NCBI RefSeq assembly: GCF_000006405.1
Contig: NW_003217015.1
Span: forward strand, 722,663 to 747,829
Direction: 5' to 3'
Length of the DNA stretch: 25,167 bases
Origin: Perkinsus marinus ATCC 50983
Lineage: Eukaryota; Perkinsozoa; Perkinsida; Perkinsidae
The notes below the pieces were generated by a model that was given only the letters and a program-made list of their open reading frames with translations, did no database searches and had not been told where the DNA came from. Below, one piece after another: positions 13,701 to 24,729 of the stretch. Made by a program: the position numbers and the translations under genes. Each line of letters starts with the position of its first letter. Position 1 is the first letter of the stretch.

Positions 13701-13711
13701 TGCTAAAATAA
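10701..13711 (+). CDS. Coiled-coil repeat protein A (RLY-block repeats), unknown function
   Basis: Exons that phase together: 10701-10811, 10862-10924, 11130-11159, 11209-11357, 11401-11649, 11695-11752, 11798-12087, 12139-12243, 12332-12442, 12488-12676. The 3' part (about 12720-13711, ending DEWMLELRGLLK and TAA) is coding, but its splices are ambiguous. After a Gly/Ser-rich start the protein is a chain of charged helical blocks, each opening with an aromatic-acidic-RLY motif: VFDRLYDQAA, DDLFERLYNG, INSLYEYG, IWEKLYGA, ARVDSLYKDAI, AVHDRL, ETFDRLYYSD. Each is followed by Arg/Glu-rich heptad-like sequence. The next gene has the same build, so the two look like a tandem duplication. A cytoskeletal or flagellar scaffold role is a guess from composition. 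The C-terminal third matched nothing I know. Confidence 0.65.
10987..11005 (+). repeat. 19-bp intronic inverted-repeat copy 1
   Basis: GGCATGGCGGAGCGAAGCG lies in the 205-nt intron 10925-11129 of gene A. Its exact reverse complement is at 12303-12321, in another intron of the same gene. A related GGCGTAGCGAAGC (one mismatch over 13 bases) lies in the intron between at 11171-11183. Confidence 0.8.
12303..12321 (-). repeat. 19-bp intronic inverted-repeat copy 2
   Basis: CGCTTCGCTCCGCCATGCC is the exact reverse complement of 10987-11005. It lies in intron 12244-12331 of gene A, just before the acceptor CTCTAG. Confidence 0.8.
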
Positions 13712-13734
13712 TAAGTTTTCCTGCGATTGATAAG

Positions 13735-13807
13735 TGCGGCCTGCGAGGATCGAACTCGCGACCTTAGGATTATGAGACCTACGCGCTACCTACTGCGCCA
13801 AAGCCGC
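13735..13807 (-). tRNA. tRNA-Met (CAU), elongator type
   Basis: 73 nt on the minus strand that fold fully: acceptor GCGGCTT/AGGCCGC (one G-U), D stem GCGC/GCGC, anticodon stem TAGGT/TCCTA (one T-T mismatch at its base), loop CTCATAA with anticodon CAT at 13774-13772, five-pair T stem GCGAG/CTCGC and loop TTCGATC, discriminator A, no intron. The first pair is G-C and the T loop is elongator-like, so this is not the initiator. It sits between the two tandem repeat-protein genes, on the opposite strand, 24 bp after the stop of gene A. Confidence 0.95.
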
Positions 13808-14011
13808 TGAGAAATCTTAGTACGTTCTCTTCTTCACCCGAGTGAAATGCCTTATTCCGCTCTTCCTAATATCCCATGCTGTTATTGTCATCAGCAGCTG
13901 CTCCTTTGAATCGCTGCTGCTCACGGCTGGCAGCCGACTAGCCCGTGGTTGATCACCACCCAGTCGTTGATGTTGGCGGCCCTCTCGATTATCATTGGGT
14001 GGGCGTTCGAG

Positions 14012-17000
14012 ATGGATTCCACACCACAGCCTGAAATATGGCGTTCCTCGCTCCGTGAGCTCATTCATGCGTCGGCCATGATTGATAGGGATGCAAGCCT
14101 CGTCCTCCTTCTCAGAGACGATTGACGATCCTCGTCGTATCTTTAACATGGTGTTGACGTTTCTGAGATTCCATCAATTTACTCGCTGCGTTGTCAATTC
14201 ATCTACTCAGTACAGTGGCTCTCGAGGCGGCAATGGACTGGTCTGGCAGATAAAAATATGAGGGAACTCTGAGCACTCTGGCATTCAGACCATATCCCCG
14301 GAGTAATATGTTTGATAACGAGCTTCCATTAGCTTGTGGTCGATCATTGTATATGCGTACCACAATCGATGAGATCGAGGCATCGATAGCAGACAGTGAG
14401 AGATTCCTGCAGACGCGGGAGTCGAGGCTTTCCTCTAAAGGCACGGTGAGGCCCATGGTGTCTCTCTACCCAAACTATGATATTTGACCTAGCGGACGAT
14501 CGAAAAATTGACTCCCCGTGCTTCATATTCTGAGGATGAATACTATCCCCATTTTAAGCTTGCTAGTAACGCTATGGACAGCAATGGTTGATACAACGAT
14601 TCCTCATTCTCACGATGATCTCACTAATTACGACGGTTTGGGTGGCGATTCTCAGATAAGGTTTGACAGTCTCGATGTGTCCCCTGTGTGGAGAAGTATC
14701 ACAGAGGAGGGAATCTCGCCAGGCTGCAGTGTGGGTGACTCCTACACAACGTCGTTGAAATAACGCCAGTCACTGTCTTCCGGAGACATAGTTCTGAACC
14801 CGGCTCGCAGGGCTGGACTGTACGTGCAAACGTCAGCCGCGACACTGCTCAGGCCCTGCAACAGCTTCTAGCCGAGCGCGATACTAGATGGCCCTCGCGA
14901 CCTCCGAACGAGAGAAGATGCGCAAATGAAGACCACAATAGTGCTATGCAGCAACTAATAGACGAGAGGGATCGACGAACGGCGACAAGCCCGGAGGTCA
15001 TTATTGTGGTCTCATGCGGAGCTGTTCATGACTGGTCAGGGCATGAATAGTAGGAGCCTGGATGACGAGTGTCCTCAACCCGACCCAGGCCGAACAGTAG
15101 TTCGAAGCCCGGCTATGCTTGAACGAACGCCGCGGCAACGACTAAGCTCATCGACCAGAGATAAGTAGGCGAATGGCACTGTGTCCGGCCATACGAGTCT
15201 GGCATTGTGTTCGGCTCAGCTGGGTGATGTAGTAGGACTCCATCATCTGTTTACTATAGGCAAAAGAAGACTATCGGTGCCACTGAGTTCAACGGGAAGG
15301 TTGACCTGTGGTTACGAACTTATGCAAGGGTAGGGAGGGAATGCATGGCGCTGCAGGGCCCTCGGCAATCCATTCTGGATTCATACTATTCGTCGTACCC
15401 ATTATTTGTATCCTGACCCCGGCGAGCTCATCAGGAGCAACAGCGTCGTCGAGCTGAGAAGGAAGAGCGAGAACGGTCCGCAGAGAAATGCAGTTTTACG
15501 CCTAAGATAAGTGTGCGCAGCCGGAAGATAGTCGAGGGCAAGAGGCCCAGTACGTTGGAGGCTCCCACCTCGGCCCATCCTTGACTCCCGCACTTCTCAG
15601 CGACCGCGGGACAACTCGCTGAGCGGCTACACTCTGAGGCCCAACGACGTGATGCCCAAAGAGAGAGGGCTCTAGAAACGAAGAAGTCCATGGAACTCCA
15701 AGGATACACGTTCAGGTTAGTCCCTACTGCTGCATCTACACTGGTAGGGTGGTCGAGTAGGCCTGAAGTGCGATCTTCGGGAACCGACCCTCATTTTGAA
15801 AAGAGAGCTCCGATGGAGCAAAGGTAAGCACTTAAATGCCCATAACACAAATATTCGTCTTTTCAAGGCTTCACTGACGTGAATTCGGCAAGTCCATTGA
15901 GATTCAGTGAACTGGTTAGACTCAAAGTCATTGAAATTACTTCAGGTATCGGGCAGTGCAGCAGTTACGGCACGATAGACTGCAGCTGAGACGTAGAGAG
16001 GCAGAAGCTGAGGCCAGCAAGGACACTACTTTCACTCCTAAACTCAATCCTCAGAGTCTGAAGATACTGGAGAGGAGAAGAGTGCATGGTGAGCGTTGTC
16101 GGCTCGCGATAGCGATACGACAGCTTGTGTGGTAGACAAAGACTTGTAAACCCAACGCCTTTGAAGTTATGGTGTCTTCTTTCGCACGCCTGATTGAGTA
16201 ACCTGTTACTACAAGAGTACAATTACAGTGTAAAACTATAGGCGCTTTGATTATCATAAGTCTCAAACACATACGCCTAAGGCGTAAGCTCTTACGGCTA
16301 GCAATACCTCTGGTGGTACTGTAGATGCCCTCTCTAACATGCCGGTGGAAGAAAGGCTTCTACGTGTACATGAGGGGGTTTCTTCGGAAGACAAGCTGCT
16401 GGAGATGGCCGACGATGCAGTGCCACTGACGAATGGGGAGAGGAGCCGGAGAATTCGGCGCTTTATGGAGCGTCAAGGTGGGACTCTCAGAGCGGATCTT
16501 ACAAGAGGCTGATGTTGAACTCCTTAGAACAGTCGGCTGAGGCTAGACTGGCTCGGGCAGAGATGAGAGAGCGAGCAGTGCTTGATGCTGAATGCACGTT
16601 CAAGCCGTCGGTCAATCCTGTGTCAGAAGCACTAACATCAGGCATGTACATAGCACGCCGTCGTGTGGGAGGTGCTTTAGGCCTAGTTAGGTGAATCCCC
16701 ACGGAGTCGGGCTCACAGGATCGAGTGCACTGATGCTAGGAGACGACAGTGAGCAGCACTGGGTGACGAGGCAGCGCTGCCGGAGGGGTCATTGTTGCAG
16801 GAAACGGCAAGAGTGGTTACGGGCTAGAGGTCCTCCTGAATGCACATTCCGGCCGGAGTTGAACTCCAAGTCGCGTAAGCTGATCGCTATCAAGGGCAAT
16901 GAGGACGATAGAGAGATTCATGAGCGACTATATGAAGATGCTAGCAGAATCAGGAACGAACGGGAGAAGACAGAGAAAGAACAGTTAACCTCTATCTATA

Positions 17001-17808
17001 GTGCCTCTGAAGCGTGCACCGTTCGTAGGGAGCAACAGCCTTCAGGGGAGGCTCGAGAGCATCAGAACAGCTCATATGATCATGTGAAGAGCCATTATAA
17101 CTTCGCCGAGCCATCTCGGCTCATGAGTAGGGGGTGGAAGGCGGGTTAATACATAGGGTGGTTTCTTTCGATGCAGGTGATATCACGAGAGAGCAGCAGC
17201 GACGGAGGCATAGAATTGAGGAGTTGCGACGGAGACAAGAATCGGATGAACTGAAGGAGTGCACCTTTACTCCGAGGAGAGCCGCCGATACTGGGGAGCC
17301 CAGCATACGGAGAAATGATAACATGCAAAGTCAGGCAGGCTCCCGCGAGAAATAACCATTGCCGAACTGTTGCTGGTCGCAGGCACCTCAACGATGAGCT
17401 CGTGCTCTGCTATACTACCGGGGCCTATCCTCATCAGCGGCTACGACAGGTTTATGGCGAACCGTCGGATGGCAGTGGAGTAAGGGGATGCTGCTCATTG
17501 TGCTTATGATTCTCGTCAGAGCCCGCAGTAGAGATAGGCAGAAGCGAGAAGCATCAACAATGCGGACCCAGTCGCAGCCCACAGAGTGGCTTCCAACACT
17601 GACGGTGCCTCAGCCATTTCAGTTCAGTGCCACACGCCGATCGCGGCGAGTAGTACCAAATGATGAATACAGCTTCCAGCCCGCTACCAACGAGTCCCGT
17701 CGACGTGCTGCACTCCGAACCGCACTGGGAGAGGAGGAGTTCTCGAGATTCATGGCTGAGCTCGACTACGACGATGCAGTCGCTGACTCCCACTATTGCG
17801 ATGTGTGA
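14012..17808 (+). CDS. Coiled-coil repeat protein B (CTF-P repeats), unknown function
   Basis: Sixteen phase-consistent exons: 14263-14445, 14493-14565, 14770-14996, 15040-15164, 15260-15329, 15435-15549, 15601-15715, 15761-15823, 15946-16088, 16289-16477, 16528-16641, 16691-16748, 16801-17126, 17177-17329, 17383-17449, 17520-17808 (TGA). A first exon 14012-14101 (MDSTPQPEIW...) is likely; otherwise start at ATG 14308. About 754-799 residues. Eight short blocks recur: LAFRPYPRSN, KCSFTPKIS, GYTFRPEV, TTFTPKLN, ECTFKPSVN, ECTFRPELN, ECTFTPRR, EYSFQPATN. Arg/Glu-rich helices lie between them, some with RLY-like starts (IHERLYEDASRIR, LAERLHSEAQRRD). An internal pair QALQQLLAERD / SAMQQLIDERD lies in exon 3. 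The last exon has VPQPFQFSATRRSRR, reminiscent of microtubule- or cilium-associated PF.F motifs. No named family was recognised; a cytoskeletal role is inference. Confidence 0.75.
16642..16690 (+). other. GC-AG intron in repeat-protein gene B
   Basis: The exon ending SEALTS (16641) and the one starting at 16691 share phase 1 only if the 49-nt segment GCATGT...GTTAG is removed. The donor CAG|GCATGT closely resembles the GC donor of the SNW gene (CAG|GCACGT). Confidence 0.6.
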
Positions 17809-17973
17809 TGCTCCTTTACTACTTGTCGAGGGTCTCGGCATCAAATTGCTGTTTCGTTCACCCTATTGCCGTTAGAGCTTATTGTGGCTGTGAGCAACGC
17901 ATTCAATTCACGTGTCCTATCGAGGCCCCTTTGCTTCCTGAATGCTCCCACTGGGCGGCAACACAGTCTGAAG

Positions 17974-19540
17974 ATGCACCACTCGAATTCGGCATCGATA
18001 CTCTCGCACTTGCCTACAATAAGTGCTGTGACGGTGGCCTCTCTGAGCACGGCTATTTGCTTGGTGGTGGCCCTATCACATGTATGCCAGCATGCAAGAA
18101 GATGGGTAGCACCAGAGTACCAGGTGAGATCTTGACGATTTCACATTGTCCATGATCGGTGCCACCATCATTATCAGGTTTACATAGCGCGGATTATACT
18201 CTTGGTCCCTATCTACTGCCTTTGTGCTTGGGCTAGTGTACTGCATCCTAGCAAGAGGTGGAGGCCTCAGAGTAACTCTTTGCTCGCTATGGGAACTTCT
18301 CAGATATGCCCTCGCACTGGTGAGGGATGCATATGAAGCGTATGCTCTGTACATGTTCATGGTCCTCAATGTCAACTACTTGGGTGAGTATTATACCGAT
18401 CGGCACTCTAGAGGCCCATTCATAGGTGGTTCACGTCGACTGCTACTGCACTTCGACCACGGTAATCGTGTGGAGTGGCCGTGGCCTATACGGTGGTTCA
18501 TACCAAAGCCTCTTCCGACTGACGAGAGACTCCTGTGGCTACTCCGAGCCGGTTGCATTCAGTTCGTGGTGAGTTGACGTACTTGAACACGTGCGTTAGA
18601 TGGAGTTCTTCATGCAGATACTAAAACCGTTATCATCGGTAGCAGTGTTACTCTGTCACGCCTTTGGAGTGTACACTGAGGACACATTGGAGAGCAGAGT
18701 GGCCTTCCTCACTATAACAGCGATCGTGAACACCTCAGTGTCGTTGGCTATGTGAGAGATCTGCTCACTCACTGAATCGTCGGCACTATTTCAGTTACTC
18801 TCTGGCGATGTTCTACCGTGCAACTCGAGAGCTACTCGAGCCGTTCAGGCCCTTGCCTAAATTCTTGCTGATCAAGTTCATTGTCTTCTTCCCGTGGGCG
18901 CAAAATGTCGTCTTGATGACTCTTGTAGAAGTTGGGATCGTTCGGCTCAGCTCAGTGAGGCACGAGCTATGACGTCCGAGGTCGACGATTTTCTCCACTC
19001 ATTCAGTCGCTCTCTGAAGTCCGGCACTCATTGGTGGTAATCGAGGAGACGCTCACATGTGTGGAGATGGCATTCCTCGCTTGCGTCTTTGTGGCGGCAT
19101 TCCCAGTGAGCCCCATTGGGTGCAGTTCCACTTTAGTGTAAACCTCGAATACAGGTTGATCCACTGTGGGCCCCCATAGCATCCGCTGATATTGAAACGC
19201 GAAGGGGAGGTGCACCGGTTAAAGTAAGCTATAGCTGTAGTCGTCACTAGAACTGCATCTCACACCGCTTTACCCGTAATACTCGCGTTCATCTCAGGAT
19301 ATAATGCAGCAAGAGGATTTCCTAAATGATATTGCCGACATTCTCAAGCCACGGAGTGATCTCGAATCAGCCGCAGTGCGACTCTTAGAGTCGCATCAGC
19401 TGAAGGATGCACATGGGTCAATGGGCGCCCCAGAGAGCGGAGGTCAAGAAGTTGTGACATACGGCAGCATTCAAGTCCAGACTCCAATCTCCGCGCAGAA
19501 GGTTAGCTCATCCCCAGTAGAACAGGCAATCAGCATATAG
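17974..19540 (+). CDS. Organic solute transporter Ost-alpha / TMEM184 family membrane protein
   Basis: Nine exons: 17974-18123, 18178-18257, 18304-18383, 18426-18568, 18600-18751, 18795-18954, 19007-19105, 19155-19223, 19298-19540 (TAG); 391 residues, all phases agree. Family signature: PEYQ then VYIARIILLVPIYCLCAWAS, then ALVRDAYEAYALYMFMVLNV-NYLG; later GCIQFV, TSVSLAIYSLAMFYRATREL, PLPKFLLIKFIVFFPWAQNV, and a CVEMAFLACVFVAAF helix. About seven helices (roughly 18-40, 52-70, 90-104, 145-175, 190-212, 230-250, 268-286), then a polar ~100-residue tail. Animal relatives carry organic solutes such as steroid conjugates, or are uncharacterised; substrate here is unknown. It starts 165 bp after gene B and converges with the RAP gene. 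Confidence 0.93.
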
Positions 19541-19768
19541 TGTAACCAAGGCTGTATGGACCCGCGTTGTTGCGCGTACACTACATCTTGCGTTCATAAG
19601 CCCACATATAGAAGCCTAGGGCTTGGCCAGGTTCTCATCGATTGTGTCGTTCAGCGCCACACCGCCAAAACGTCTGTATCACAGTGTTCAGTGGAACAGA
19701 GTAGTTCGCATAACCCACGATTTCGACGCACTATATATACAATGCGAACACTGAGTGAGATACGGAAA

Positions 19769-22746
19769 CTACAGTTCATGCGAGTACACTGAAACCTCAT
19801 CTCGTCCTTCATCAACACCAAGGACAACATCGATGCACCTTTTCAACATCTCACAATCGTTGCCGAGTGGGGGCAGGCGGTTGGCACGCCGAACTCTCTT
19901 CTTCAATTCGTCTTCCCCTGCCTCGTGTGCCGCATGCAAGTGGTCAGAGTGCACAATCAACACGTCCAATCCTGAAGCCTCGTACTGCATTTTAGACATT
20001 CTGGCGTCGCAGAGTAGATGCCGCTGATCGTCGAGTGCATAGCTCTTCGGGCCTAGGACAATAATCCCAATTTTGGCACCCCTATGTAGCCAATCTAAGT
20101 CGAATTGCTCATGGAGTCTCGGCAAATACTCAAACCCTCCGCTGTCCTTATGCAACTCATGTTCTAGCTCGATCCCCACTCGAGGGAATCGGTGACACAC
20201 ATTTAGAGCACTGAGGATGTCAGCCAGCAAGCCTTGTAATTTTGGGAAGGTTGTACGAGGGGTTCGTTTCAGAGCAGCTGCTCTTAGCCCCGCTAGGTAG
20301 GACGCATCCTTAGGAGAGTCGAGGTCCTCATCTTCGTCTTCGGGTGCCGATCCATTAGCGACTCCTGAGCTCCCCTCAGCCTCCGAAGTCAGCCGCTCAC
20401 GTTCAGCACTCTCGACGACCAGCTGCCTCCATGTGTGCTCTCCCAAAATCTGACGAATGTCATAGTTCGCTTCCGAGAGGTGTTCGTTCTGATCATCGAT
20501 GCCCACAGGCTGCTCTATCTCCTCCGTCCCCACGGACGGTCGCTCAACAAGGGCCAGGTTCAGTTTGAATTCATCGGAAGGCGCAATCGACCCCGCTCCA
20601 TCCGGGCCAGCCACGAGGCTTGGATCCCTGCCAATTTCCTTGTCTTCCACGAGAGAAGCGCTCCGCCCGAGACCAGCCTGCTCCAAGAGGCCATCAAGAT
20701 CCGGGATAGGACCAGATGGGAGCATATTGTAGTCGTCTTGCTGGTCTAAAGCCAACAGATGGGCCTTGTACCCCTCCATAACTCCCCTGATACTTGCATC
20801 AGCTTGCGGGACACTCAGAGCCCGCCACAGCATCCCAGACACAGCTCTGTGCTCAAGTACAGTCTCCATCGCCTCCCTGCTGGCCACGGCCATGACGAGC
20901 TTCTCCAACTCACCCGTCAACCCGGGCTCCTCATGCCGTCCAGCCTGCCATGCGATGATACCCCAGATGCTTCGTGCTGCCACTCGGGGATGCAAATTCT
21001 CGGCAGCATTCACTGCCTTAGCCAGGGCAAGGATCAAGCCCTCTGGGGCCACTGCTTGCATCATCGCTCCTGATACCAGAACTCTAGCAGCTACCGAAGG
21101 CGCGATCAGTCCGCCCGTATTTGCAAGCCTCGCAGTAAGAGCGTCCAAAGTCTCCGGAAGACCTGTCACTATACGGGAGTGAGAATGAACTTCACATAGG
21201 TCTGCCAACTGGGGCGTCGTTAGTCTGTCCAGTCCTCGTTGGTGGAGGAGCTGCAGGAAGGCCACCGTAGTCTGAGGTTCGATCGAAGAAAACCGGAGTC
21301 TCACAGTGTAGGTCGATGCAGCCATACAGATCTCGTTGAGCGTGAGAGCTTCTCTGTTCTCGAGCGCTAGTCTCGCCGCCTCCCGCATTGCATCAAGGAG
21401 CACTGGTTTGGTTTTCCTCGTAGCAATTGGTGCCAGACATTCAACGGCTGTCAGCAGCATCCGAGCTGTCATCGTACCAGACGTTAGGTGGGCTCGTAGA
21501 GCCATGTGGAGCTGTGTACCGAGCCCATCAGGAGCACCCCATTCTGGTCTTCGACGCCACGAGTTGGGCCATCGATGTAAAGCCCACAGTAGACTGAGCA
21601 GATCCGTCGCCTGGACCCCGGCTGAAGGGAGTAATAATAGTCTCGGCGAGGCCAAGCGCCTCTCAATGGCTTTCACAGTCCAGTCCGGCAGACGCCCGAG
21701 CTGCACAAGGGCCATCGAGACCCGACACATTCGGGGGAACGCTGCCTGATCGAGGTTCATGTCCGACGCTAGCCTTCTAGCCAACAGCCGAGCCGGTCCG
21801 TCTGCCACCTCCACTTGTAATGGGTGAGGGCAGAGTACGTGTGATTCGAATCGGTGCTTGAGGATAGCCAGTGTGAAGAGGAGAGTGTCTCGATCAGCCA
21901 ACGAGAGCAGCTCGTAGACCAAGCCGGATTCGAGGGCATGGACCGCCCTAGCACAGTGTTTAGCAGCGAGCTCAACATCGGGGCATGCTTTAAGGGCACC
22001 AAGACAAGTGAGGAATTCCGGGACGGACAAGGTAAGCCACGATAAGGACCCAAGGGCCAGCTCCCAGGAGGTAGGCTCCTCTACTTTAGCTAGTGAGAGC
22101 AACTCCAACAGGGGGACGAGAGCCTCTAGTCGGACACTACTGGTGACCATCGACGCGAGGATCTGCCATTCGCGATCACCTGGGCAGGTTCCCAGAGCTC
22201 TTGCACGGAACAGCCTCACGAGGTTGGCCGGTGAAACCTCATGTACTCGACTGACCGATAGCAGCTCCTCGAAGATGTTGTCGCAGTTCGTGCCGCGACA
22301 CTGAGGCCCAACATGGCTGCATAGAAGAGCGTATCGACTGATGACAACTGTATACGATTGGCGACACGATTCACTAGAGCTTGCATGCGGAGGTCCGGTC
22401 TCGTGAGGCCCTCTCGAGATGGTAACGACTCCACTACATCGAAGACGTTCTTAACGGCTCGGTCGAGGTCAACATCGGCACTCTTCACTGCTTGATCGAG
22501 ACACAGGTCGAGCTTGGGGTGAATAAACACTGTAGAAGTCGACTGGACTAGACTCATATCCTTGGCCGTAGGGAGTAGTGGTGGCGCCCTCATGAGCTCT
22601 CGCTCCATGTCGCGGTGTAGGAAGTCCTGCTCACGTCTTGACAACGGGCGAGGGAAATCCTGCCGGAGGAACGCCTTCCGGTCACCACGAGCGGGAGCAG
22701 GCTTGAATGAGGACTTGCTGGCTTGTGGGCGGAATGGTGGAGGCAT
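19769..22746 (-). CDS. RAP-domain protein, probable organelle RNA-binding factor
   Basis: The main exon runs 19769-22300. A first exon 22339-22746 (starting MPPPFRPQASKSSFKPAPAR) joins in phase 0 if a 38-nt intron is removed; a longer intron with a donor further upstream is also possible. About 979 residues. The body is a long leucine-rich helical repeat array (for example LVPLLELLSLAKVEEPTSW, ILALAKAVNAAENLHP), as in octotricopeptide/FASTK-like proteins. Around 855-955 a C-terminal RAP-like fold is seen: VGIELEHELH, IGIIVLGPKSYALDDQRHLL, YEASGLDVLIVHSDHL. RAP proteins are greatly expanded in alveolates and act on mitochondrial or plastid RNA and ribosomes. The basic, proline-rich N-terminus could be a mitochondrial presequence. 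The acidic linker before the RAP domain (PEDEDEDLDSP) is low-complexity. Confidence 0.85.
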
Positions 22747-23099
22747 AGACTATTAATGCTGAGAGGAACATCAGACTGGCAGAGCTGGAAACTCAGCTCT
22801 TGGAGAGCCCTCATTAACTGAGTTTCCAGCTTGACCACTGAGGAAGTTTCCCCACTTTCTCAAGCAAGCATCATAACGTGCCTGCCGGAGTCACAGGTAG
22901 ACTCGAGCCTTGGGTCGAACTTATCAGAAGATTCTTTGATGATGGTCGAGAACTATCACAACACAACACTAGTAATCATAGGAGTCCGCAACGACAAGCG
23001 AGAAATGAAGTGAATGAACTACTGCATAAAGGGTACTGAGGGAGAAACCAGTCCTCGACCATGGACCGACTTCACGAATCACTAATAGAGGAGTGAGCA
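22747..23099. other. Intergenic region with a perfect 14-bp hairpin
   Basis: 353 bp between PLAC8 (stop 23100) and the RAP start, both on the minus strand, so it should hold the RAP promoter. No gene was seen. AGCTGGAAACTCAG at 22783-22796 is repeated exactly inverted at 22818-22831 around a 21-nt loop, 37 bp upstream of the RAP ATG. It could lie in the 5' UTR, or act as a terminator or 3' end of the PLAC8 transcript. Confidence 0.6.
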
Positions 23100-23818
23100 T
23101 TATGCTGCGTTCATTGTATTCTGTGCAGGCGCTGCGGCGGTGGGCGGTGAAGTCGAGCTCTGAGCAGCTCCTCCTCCTCCTCCGAATGCCTGGTCGTGTG
23201 TGGTAGTTTCGGGTTGGTTGCCACTGCTTGTCGTGTTACCTACCACTCTGCGTACCTGGTGAAACAGCGTATCGGCTTGTTAATGAGTGCTAACGGCTCA
23301 CGTCTTTCTCGACATCATCCATCGTAACGCCGAGTTGGTTGAATTCCTGCGCTGCGGAACAAGGCCGACAAGACAGGAGACAGAAGTCCTCCAATATTGT
23401 ACCTACCACAACAACCTGAACTACCATTCGAATTCGGAGAGACTAGCTTACCTTCAACACCGTGCTCCCCTCTCACCTGCTGCCGTGCCGCTATGTTATG
23501 ACTGCAGTCCGCGAAGCAGGGGCAGAAGCAGTTCATGAGACATGATGGAAGAAAGTCACCAGTGCTAGTCTTCTCACTCAGCATCCCTCGAGCACACGGC
23601 ATGCAGAAGAAGGAGCCCTGAAGGGGGGGGCACCAGGATAGCACAGGCCAGCGTCGAATGAAGGAGATGTGAAGCTCTAATGGTAATCAAATGCTTACCA
23701 AGGCCATCCATGGATCTTTGCACCAATCAGTGAACATACCGTATTTCCAATTGGACTGTTCACCATCAGCAGCATGATAGAGATCTTTAAATGTGGGAAC
23801 GAACCCTTTGTTGGCCAT
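23100..23818 (-). CDS. PLAC8 (cornifelin/Ponzr1) cysteine-rich protein
   Basis: Four exons, 23699-23818, 23477-23617, 23302-23415 and 23100-23255 (TAA), give a complete 176-residue protein. All junctions are phase 0 with good sites, including a long C tract before the second exon. The PLAC8 order is visible: NWKYGMFTDWCKDPWMAL at the start (the family's W..GLF.C..D), the central SCLMNCFCPCFADC block, then EDFCLLSCRPCSAAQEFNQL (the family's CC..CC..CQE). The tail is low-complexity Gly/Ser/Thr/Ala. The family includes small membrane-associated proteins linked to metal tolerance, cell size and membrane traffic; this protein's role is unknown. The two short Cys-rich stretches may form a membrane hairpin. 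Confidence 0.92.
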
Positions 23819-24094
23819 TATGGGATAAATCAAATACAGCTAATCTGCACTCAGTCACACTTCATACTGCCAGCTACAACGTATCATTCATTCCTCGGCC
23901 TCTTCCCGTTGCACCATCGCTTCAACACCATGGGATCATATATTGGGCTATTCCAGTGTCAGCGGCGACTCACTACGTGTGAACTGCAGGTCTTTCAAAC
24001 ATCTTATTAGTTACCATGTATTTTGTCTGTGAATGGGTAGCAGAAGAGAGAAGCGAGCATCAATCCTACAATCAGCATATGCGACGGCGGCACC

Positions 24095-24205
24095 CGCTAC
24101 CTTCTCAATGATTTCAGGCACTACTTAACCCTCTTCTCAAAGTTCTTTTCACCTTTCCCTCACGGTACTTTCGTGCTATCGGTCTCGAGTATATTTCTAG
24201 CGGAG
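24095..24205 (-). pseudogene. 28S (LSU) rRNA fragment
   Basis: On the minus strand the sequence follows the conserved eukaryotic 28S segment before domain D2: CTAGAAATATACTCGAGACC, GATAGCACGAAAGTACCGTG, AGGGAAAGGTGAAAAGAACT, TTGAGAAGAGGGTTAAGTAG, TGCCTGAAATCATTGAG. It departs from the usual sequence at several sites and the flanks do not continue recognisable rRNA, so it looks like a diverged fragment, not a working gene. Exact ends are uncertain; variable D2-like sequence may continue toward 24020. Confidence 0.75.
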
Positions 24206-24729
24206 CACGTGGAGAACAAGGTGCGAAGCTTGAAAGGAAATAACATAATCGCCTTCGAGCTTCCAAATTCGCCATAAAACATTCGAGGCAGACTCGAAGT
24301 TCGACTTCGCGTCAATGAGAATTCCAATTCCAAATTTCAAACCTTCAACTAACGATGTAGTGTATCACCACAACGAAGTGTAAGATGAATTTACTCGGGA
24401 TAAAAGGCATATGTGAAGCATATGCTGTTAGACAAAGATGTAGAGTATAACGACAAGAGAGAGTGAAGTCATCTTTATTCAACTGTAGGCAAAATTACAT
24501 CTCGGGCATATACTGCCAATCAACGATGTAATGCATCACCCGTAGCACATTATTAATCTAGTAATGCACAGTCAAAGTACTAAGCCACAGAAAGATAAAC
24601 ACTACCAAAAATGTACAAGCATAAATTTAAGTTCAACACGACCTTGTAGAATTATCTCTGCTGTCTGTATCGGAATCAACCCTCAACTCCTTCTCCAACG
24701 TCAATTAGTGTACAGTGGTTGGGGTGTTT

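Noticed and set aside
13817-14149. 110-codon minus-strand frame beside the tRNA
   Set aside because: No family resemblance; the plus strand here gives a better first exon for gene B (ATG 14012).
19769-19783. C-terminal SHEL on the RAP protein as a possible ER-retention signal
   Set aside because: It is only loosely like HDEL, and RAP proteins are organelle RNA factors without a secretory signal.
20435-21749. Several 60-138 codon plus-strand frames
   Set aside because: They are antisense shadows of the GC-rich RAP gene.
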